A stretch of DNA of 53,409 bases from SZUA-448 sp964602475 (GTDB taxonomy: Bacteria > Bacillota > Clostridia > Lachnospirales > Lachnospiraceae): contig CAZRRN010000019.1 of assembly GCA_964602475.1 (NCBI GenBank), positions 1-53,409 of the forward strand, in the 5' to 3' direction. Below the pieces are notes generated by a model. The model did no database searches. It saw nothing but the letters and a program-made list of their open reading frames with translations, and was not told the origin of the DNA. The position numbers and the translations under genes are program-made. This document shows, one piece after another, positions 49,510 to 53,409 of this stretch; position 1 is the stretch's first letter; each line of letters opens with the position of its first letter.

Positions 49510-50774
49510 ATGGAGAAGATAATTTTTCATATCGATGTCAATTCAGCATTTTTGTCCTGGGAAGCGGTATACCGCCTAAAGCATCTTGGGGGTAATGTGG
49601 ATCTGCGCCGGATACCATCCGCAGTCGGCGGAGACATGGCGATGAGACGGGGAATCATTTTGCCAAATCCATTCCTGCGAAGCAATACGGAATCAAGACC
49701 GGAGAAAGCATCAGCGAAGCAAAGAGAAAGTGCCCGGAGCTTATAATTGTTCCTCCGAACTACGGGTTATTTGAGCGTGCCTCTGCTGCATTTATAGCAA
49801 TTCTTCGGGAGTATACACCGGATGTAGAGCAGTACAGCATTGACGAAGCCTTTCTGGATATGACGGGAACGACATCCTTGTTCGGTCCGCCGGTACAGGC
49901 AGCGGAAGAGATTCGAAACCGGATCCGTGAGGAGCTTGGGTTCACTGTGAATATCGGCGTATCAGCCAATAAACTGCTTGCAAAGATGGCCTCTGATTTT
50001 AAAAAGCCGGATATGGTTCATACGCTCTTCCCGGAAGAGATACCGGAGAAAATGTGGCCGCTTCCGGTATCAGAGCTTTTTTTTGTCGGTCGGGCGACGG
50101 TAAAGGAACTGTTCAAGCTCGGAATCAGAACGATAGGGGAGCTTGCCGCTGCCGACCCGAACATCCTTAGGTTTCATCTGAAAAAACAGGGAGAGATTAT
50201 CTGGGGTCTGGCGAACGGCATCGACTGTTCGGTTGTAGAATCGGAGCCGCCTGCGAATAAAGGTTACGGAAACAGTACAACGATTGCCTTTGATGTGACG
50301 GATGCCGGTACTGCGAAGATTGTTCTGCTTGGACTGGCAGAGACGGTTTCGGCGCGTCTGCGTCAGAACCGTGTGAAAGCCGAGGTGGTTTCCGTCGGAA
50401 TCCGGGCAAGCGATCTGCATTCCGTGTCCCACCAGCGGGTTTTGGAATCCCCAACAAACATCACAACAGAGCTGTACCATTTTGCAGAGCAGCTGTTCGA
50501 TGAGCTGTGGGATGGAACTCCGATCCGGCAGCTTGGAATCCATACCGGGCGAATGAGGGAAGAAACATCGGTACGCCAGCTGACGCTGTTTGATTCAACC
50601 GATTACGATAAACTGGAGAGGATGGACGCTACAGTGGACAATATCCGCCGGGTCTATGGGATTGATGCTGTCAAACGTGCCGCTTTTGTGACAGAAAAAA
50701 AGATTGATCATATGTCCGGAGGAATTTCAAGAGAGAAGAGAACGATTGATTACAGTAAGCTTAAGATTCAGTAG
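49510..50774 (+). pseudogene. dinB: Y-family DNA polymerase (DinB/Pol IV type), frameshifted
   Basis: ATG 49510 has GGGAGG upstream. Frame 1 reads HIDVNSAFLSWEA (catalytic Asp) to GDMAMRRGIIL, then loses homology at 49656-49662. The next frame continues exactly where a Y-polymerase should (AKSIPAKQYGIKTGESISEAK in part, CPELIIVPPNY, YSIDEAFLDMT with catalytic residues, NIGVSANKLLAKMASDFKKP in part) to TAG 50774. One added base restores ~421 residues, the normal length. Error-prone translesion polymerase controlled by LexA. The break disables it unless it is a sequencing error; all other motifs are intact. Confidence 0.88.
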
Positions 50775-50903
50775 ACAGATCGTATCCGATGATGGGAAGC
50801 TATAAGAGTTAAAGACTGACATGTCTTGCTCGGCAAGTTTGTGCTACGCCAAACCTGAAACCATTAGCTGCTCCTACAATACAGTCGTAGCATGAGGCTT
50901 ATT

Positions 50904-51215
50904 ATGGCATTTGGAATCGGAATCAATACAGAACGGCCGACGGAAGGCAGACTACGCGGCAGACAGACTGCGATTGCCTGTGAATGCTGGTTTGACAGCA
51001 GAGGACAGACGCTGCCTCGTCTGTTCAAATACGAAGAAAACGGAGAAATACAGACAATACGGGATATTCATGTGTCTTACATCGAACAGAAGAATTATGC
51101 AGGAGTCTCCTCGGTTGAGTACTGCTGCGACATAGTTTATCATGGAGAGAAGAAACAGGTTAAGTTGGTTTTCTTTAAGGAAGAATGCCGTTGGGTCATG
51201 CTGCAGGAAAATTAA
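50904..51215 (+). CDS. Conserved small protein downstream of the Y-family polymerase
   Basis: 103 residues from ATG 50904 (GAGG 6 nt upstream; ATG 50892 is an alternative). It begins MAFGIGINTERPTEG and contains TAIACECWFDSRGQ, LFKYEENGEIQTIRDI and a final KLVFFKEECRWVML. All-beta character with no signal or helix-turn-helix. Small proteins of this type often follow Y-polymerase genes in clostridia, so a supporting role is possible, but I do not know a function. The 129-bp gap after the polymerase has no clear terminator, so co-transcription is plausible. Confidence 0.65.
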   Translation: MAFGIGINTERPTEGRLRGRQTAIACECWFDSRGQTLPRLFKYEENGEIQTIRDIHVSYIEQKNYAGVSSVEYCCDIVYHGEKKQVKLVFFKEECRWVMLQEN

Positions 51216-51344
51216 AAGCTCAAAAAAGTAAATAGTTAACATAAGATATTCTCATGCGTTACATATGCTTGCCGGTGATTATTTATTACTGCGCAGTAAC
51301 TTACTATGATGGTAGTTACAAGTATGCATACACAGGAGGAGAGC

Positions 51345-51719
51345 ATGAGAGAAAAGAACACGATATCCAGGTATATTCGATATAACAGGGAACTACAGGG
51401 AATGACGCTTGCCCAGCTGGCAGAGAAAATCGGAAGTTCCGTTGGTCATATCGGAAATATCGAACGGGGAACTGCGATGCCAAGCAATGAGCTGATGCTT
51501 CGTATTGCGGATGCATTGCAGATTTCATTTGATGCGATGCTGATTTCTTCTTTAGATTATCCTATTCCGGAGGACATGCTGAGATCGGAGGATTTTCGTA
51601 TGATGGCAAAGGTCTTCGGTGAATGTGATGAGGAGGATCGGGATATCCTGCTGCAGCTTCTTCTTCTGATGACAAAGCTTCTCAGACAGAGAAAAGAAAA
51701 AGCCCGGAACGAGCAGTGA
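51345..51719 (+). CDS. XRE-family helix-turn-helix regulator
   Basis: 124 residues from ATG 51345 (AGGAGG 51334-51339). Residues ~6-62 form a Cro/C1-type helix-turn-helix (YNRELQGMTLAQLAEKIG, then SVGHIGNIERG and PSNELMLRIADAL). The C-terminal part is helical and acidic then basic (EDRDILLQLLLLMTKLL), probably for dimerisation. The upstream region has arms GTAACT/AGTTAC (51296-51319) that could be its own operator. Targets unknown. Confidence 0.85.
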   Translation: MREKNTISRYIRYNRELQGMTLAQLAEKIGSSVGHIGNIERGTAMPSNELMLRIADALQISFDAMLISSLDYPIPEDMLRSEDFRMMAKVFGECDEEDRDILLQLLLLMTKLLRQRKEKARNEQ

Positions 51720-51826
51720 CAGCATACTGATGTATGAGGTTCTATATCGAAATATAACGGTTCAGGTCGAAATTCGTATTGACATAAATCGGCTGTTTTG
51801 CTAGACTGATTGCGGAGGATTTTGAG

Positions 51827-53409
51827 ATGAAACCATTTAATATGCATAAATATGCAAAGATGCTTTTGTTTATGATTGCGGATGCCGTTTCGGTAGCGGC
51901 AGCGACATTTCTGGCATTGATGCTTCGTTTTAATCTAAGCTATGAACAAATTGACGAGGTATACTGGGATCGTGCCTGGGATATTCTGAAATACACAATT
52001 CCGCTAACCATTCTGATTTTTATTATTCTGAGACTCTATCAGATTGTCTGGAGCTATGCAGGAATCAAAGAGTTGGAAAATATTCTGATTGCCTGTGTAA
52101 TGGCGGCCTGCGCACAGGCAACATTGATGTTTTTGCTGCAGATTACGTTTCCGAGAAGCTTTTATCCGCTGTTCGGAATGGTATTACTTTTTCTGGTAGG
52201 AATCAGCAGGCTTTCTGTCCGGGTCTTCCGGCAGGAAAGAAAGCGCTTTATCAAGTCCGATAAAAAAGAAAAGATTATGATTGTCGGAGCCGGAGCATCG
52301 GGAAATGTTCTTCTTCGGGAGATTTCAACCAGCACCTTTCTGTCTCAGGAGGTGAAGTGTTTTATTGATGATAATTCAGACAAAATCGGTAAATATATTC
52401 AGGGTGTCAGGGTCGTAGGAAACCGTGCTTCCATTCCGGTCTACGCTAAGAAATATAAAATCAATACAATTCTGGTTGCAATGCCTTCCGTCTCCAGAAA
52501 AATTGTTCGTGACATCCTGGTAATCTGTCAGACAACGGGCTGCGAGGTTAAGGTGCTTCCGGGAGTATATCAGCTGGTAAACGGAGAGGTCAGCACCAGT
52601 GCACTGCGTAAGGTTCAGATAGAAGATTTGCTCGGACGCGATCCGGTTCACGTCAATATGGCTTCTATTATGGAATATGTGGAGAATCAGGTCGTTTTGA
52701 TTACCGGCGGCGGAGGCTCAATTGGAAGTGAATTATGTCGTCAGATTGCAGAGCATCATCCGAAGCAGCTGATTATTTTGGATATTTATGAAAACTGTGC
52801 ATACGATATTCAACAGGAATTAAAAGCAAAACATCCGGAGCTTAATCTGAAGGTTCTGATTGCTTCTGTCTGTAACCAGGATCGTATGAACGCGATTTTC
52901 GAAGAATACCATCCGGATATTGTGTATCATGCAGCTGCGCACAAGCATGTTCCGCTGATGGAGGACAGTCCAAATGAAGCGGTAGAGAACAACGTCTTCG
53001 GAACGCTGACTGCCGTAAGAACTGCAGACAGATACGGTGTAAAACGATTTGTCATGATATCTACAGACAAAGCGGTTAATCCGACCAACATTATGGGGGC
53101 GACCAAGAGAATCTGTGAAATGATTATCCAGACCTGGGAGAAGTGTTCAAAGACAAAATATGTTGCAGTACGGTTTGGAAATGTACTCGGAAGTAACGGG
53201 AGTGTGGTTCCGCTGTTTACAAAGCAGTTGGAAGCAGGCGGTCCGATTACTGTCACACATCCCGATATTATACGATACTTTATGACCATTCCGGAAGCAG
53301 TATCTCTGGTGCTTCAGGCGGGAGCCTACGCAAAAGGCGGCGAGATCTTTGTTCTCGATATGGGGGAACCGGTTAAGATTCTGGATCTTGCGGTGAACCT
53401 GATTCGTCA
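51827..53409 (+). CDS. Polysaccharide-type UDP-sugar 4,6-dehydratase (CapD/WbpM/PglF-like), runs off the window
   Basis: ATG 51827 with GGAGG at 51814-51818; open to the window end (~527 residues). Four N-terminal membrane helices to ~125, a first nucleotide-binding fold (MIVGAGASG, ~150) of CoA-binding type, then from ~285 a short-chain dehydrogenase domain: VLITGGGGSIGSELC for NAD, HAAAHKHVPLMED, MISTDKAVNPTNIMGATKR with the catalytic TDK and Lys, and VRFGNVLGSNGSV. Such enzymes convert UDP-GlcNAc to a 4-keto-6-deoxy sugar for capsule, glycan or glycoprotein synthesis. Possibly the first gene of a polysaccharide locus continuing to the right. Confidence 0.92.
   Translation, partial: MKPFNMHKYAKMLLFMIADAVSVAAATFLALMLRFNLSYEQIDEVYWDRAWDILKYTIPLTILIFIILRLYQIVWSYAGIKELENILIACVMAACAQATLMFLLQITFPRSFYPLFGMVLLFLVGISRLSVRVFRQERKRFIKSDKKEKIMIVGAGASGNVLLREISTSTFLSQEVKCFIDDNSDKIGKYIQGVRVVGNRASIPVYAKKYKINTILVAMPSVSRKIVRDILVICQTTGCEVKVLPGVYQLVNGEVSTSALRKVQIEDLLGRDPVHVNMASIMEYVENQVVLITGGGGSIGSELCRQIAEHHPKQLIILDIYENCAYDIQQELKAKHPELNLKVLIASVCNQDRMNAIFEEYHPDIVYHAAAHKHVPLMEDSPNEAVENNVFGTLTAVRTADRYGVKRFVMISTDKAVNPTNIMGATKRICEMIIQTWEKCSKTKYVAVRFGNVLGSNGSVVPLFTKQLEAGGPITVTHPDIIRYFMTIPEAVSLVLQAGAYAKGGEIFVLDMGEPVKILDLAVNLIR

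Overview
The window looks like a draft-quality chromosomal stretch from a low-to-mid GC Firmicute, most likely a gut Clostridium of Lachnospiraceae type. Reasons: nearly every gene has a strong AGGAGG-type ribosome binding site, GTG/TTG starts are common, a Bacillus-type LexA box and Fur/Zur-type 7-1-7 operators are present, and the gene set (cytoplasmic GH31/GH43/GH29 glycosidases, GlpO-like/DUF1667 cluster, YhaN-like ATPase, TraX, WYL regulator) is typical of this group. A run of 10 Ns at 39857-39866 shows a scaffolded assembly. No rRNA, tRNA, CRISPR array, IS element or intact phage gene was recognised.

Layout. 1-1789: eroded region with a partial gene end, a terminator, a frameshifted lipoprotein, a tiny ORF, a strong hairpin, and a chimeric pseudogene in which a membrane sensor is joined to the tail of an AraC regulator. 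1873-9075: divergent AraC regulator and an operon of GH31, GH43 and a GH29 alpha-L-fucosidase fused to a HAD phosphatase. 9191-12021: anion permease and a MATE pump with a frameshift at its start. 12301-15452: a complete zinc-type module (Fur-family regulator, lipoprotein, ATPase, permease) with twin operators and a strong terminator. 15494-19448: second GH31 divergent from a WYL regulator that overlaps a NUDIX gene. 19515-23613: two FAD oxidoreductases, DUF1667 and TraX. 23798-24519: a second deletion-type chimera (AraC/GyrI regulator joined to an MFS tail) and a possibly structured leader. 24526-29341: sugar isomerase, Spx/ArsC-like protein, PPC-domain protein, NUDIX, GntR-type ABC pair, and mntP with a manganese riboswitch. 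29695-33578: SbcD-like nuclease and YhaN-like ATPase with a membrane hairpin. 33793-40468: UPF0145, a frameshifted GGDEF protein, a chemoreceptor and a hybrid histidine kinase (broken by the N run). 40917-47768: cysteine synthase, a heterodimeric ABC exporter and a GHL6-type glycosidase. 47770-51719: purC, SRAP, a LexA-controlled Y-family polymerase (frameshifted) with a small partner, and an XRE regulator. 51827-end: start of a polysaccharide nucleotide-sugar dehydratase.

Functionally the window combines intracellular trimming of fucosylated/xylosylated oligosaccharides (two GH31, GH43, GH29 and a probable further fucosidase-like GH), metal homeostasis (zinc uptake, manganese efflux), and DNA repair (SbcCD-like pair, SRAP, SOS polymerase).

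The most unusual signals are non-coding. A ~55-bp hairpin element with an almost invariant loop sits just before two unrelated genes (26331 and 43811). About 20-nt tandem repeats, three of the four sets spanning or abutting a stop codon, fill operon spacers, and one set has extended a protein C-terminus. Four separate genes each carry a single-base-loss frameshift, and two independent deletion junctions made chimeric ORFs.
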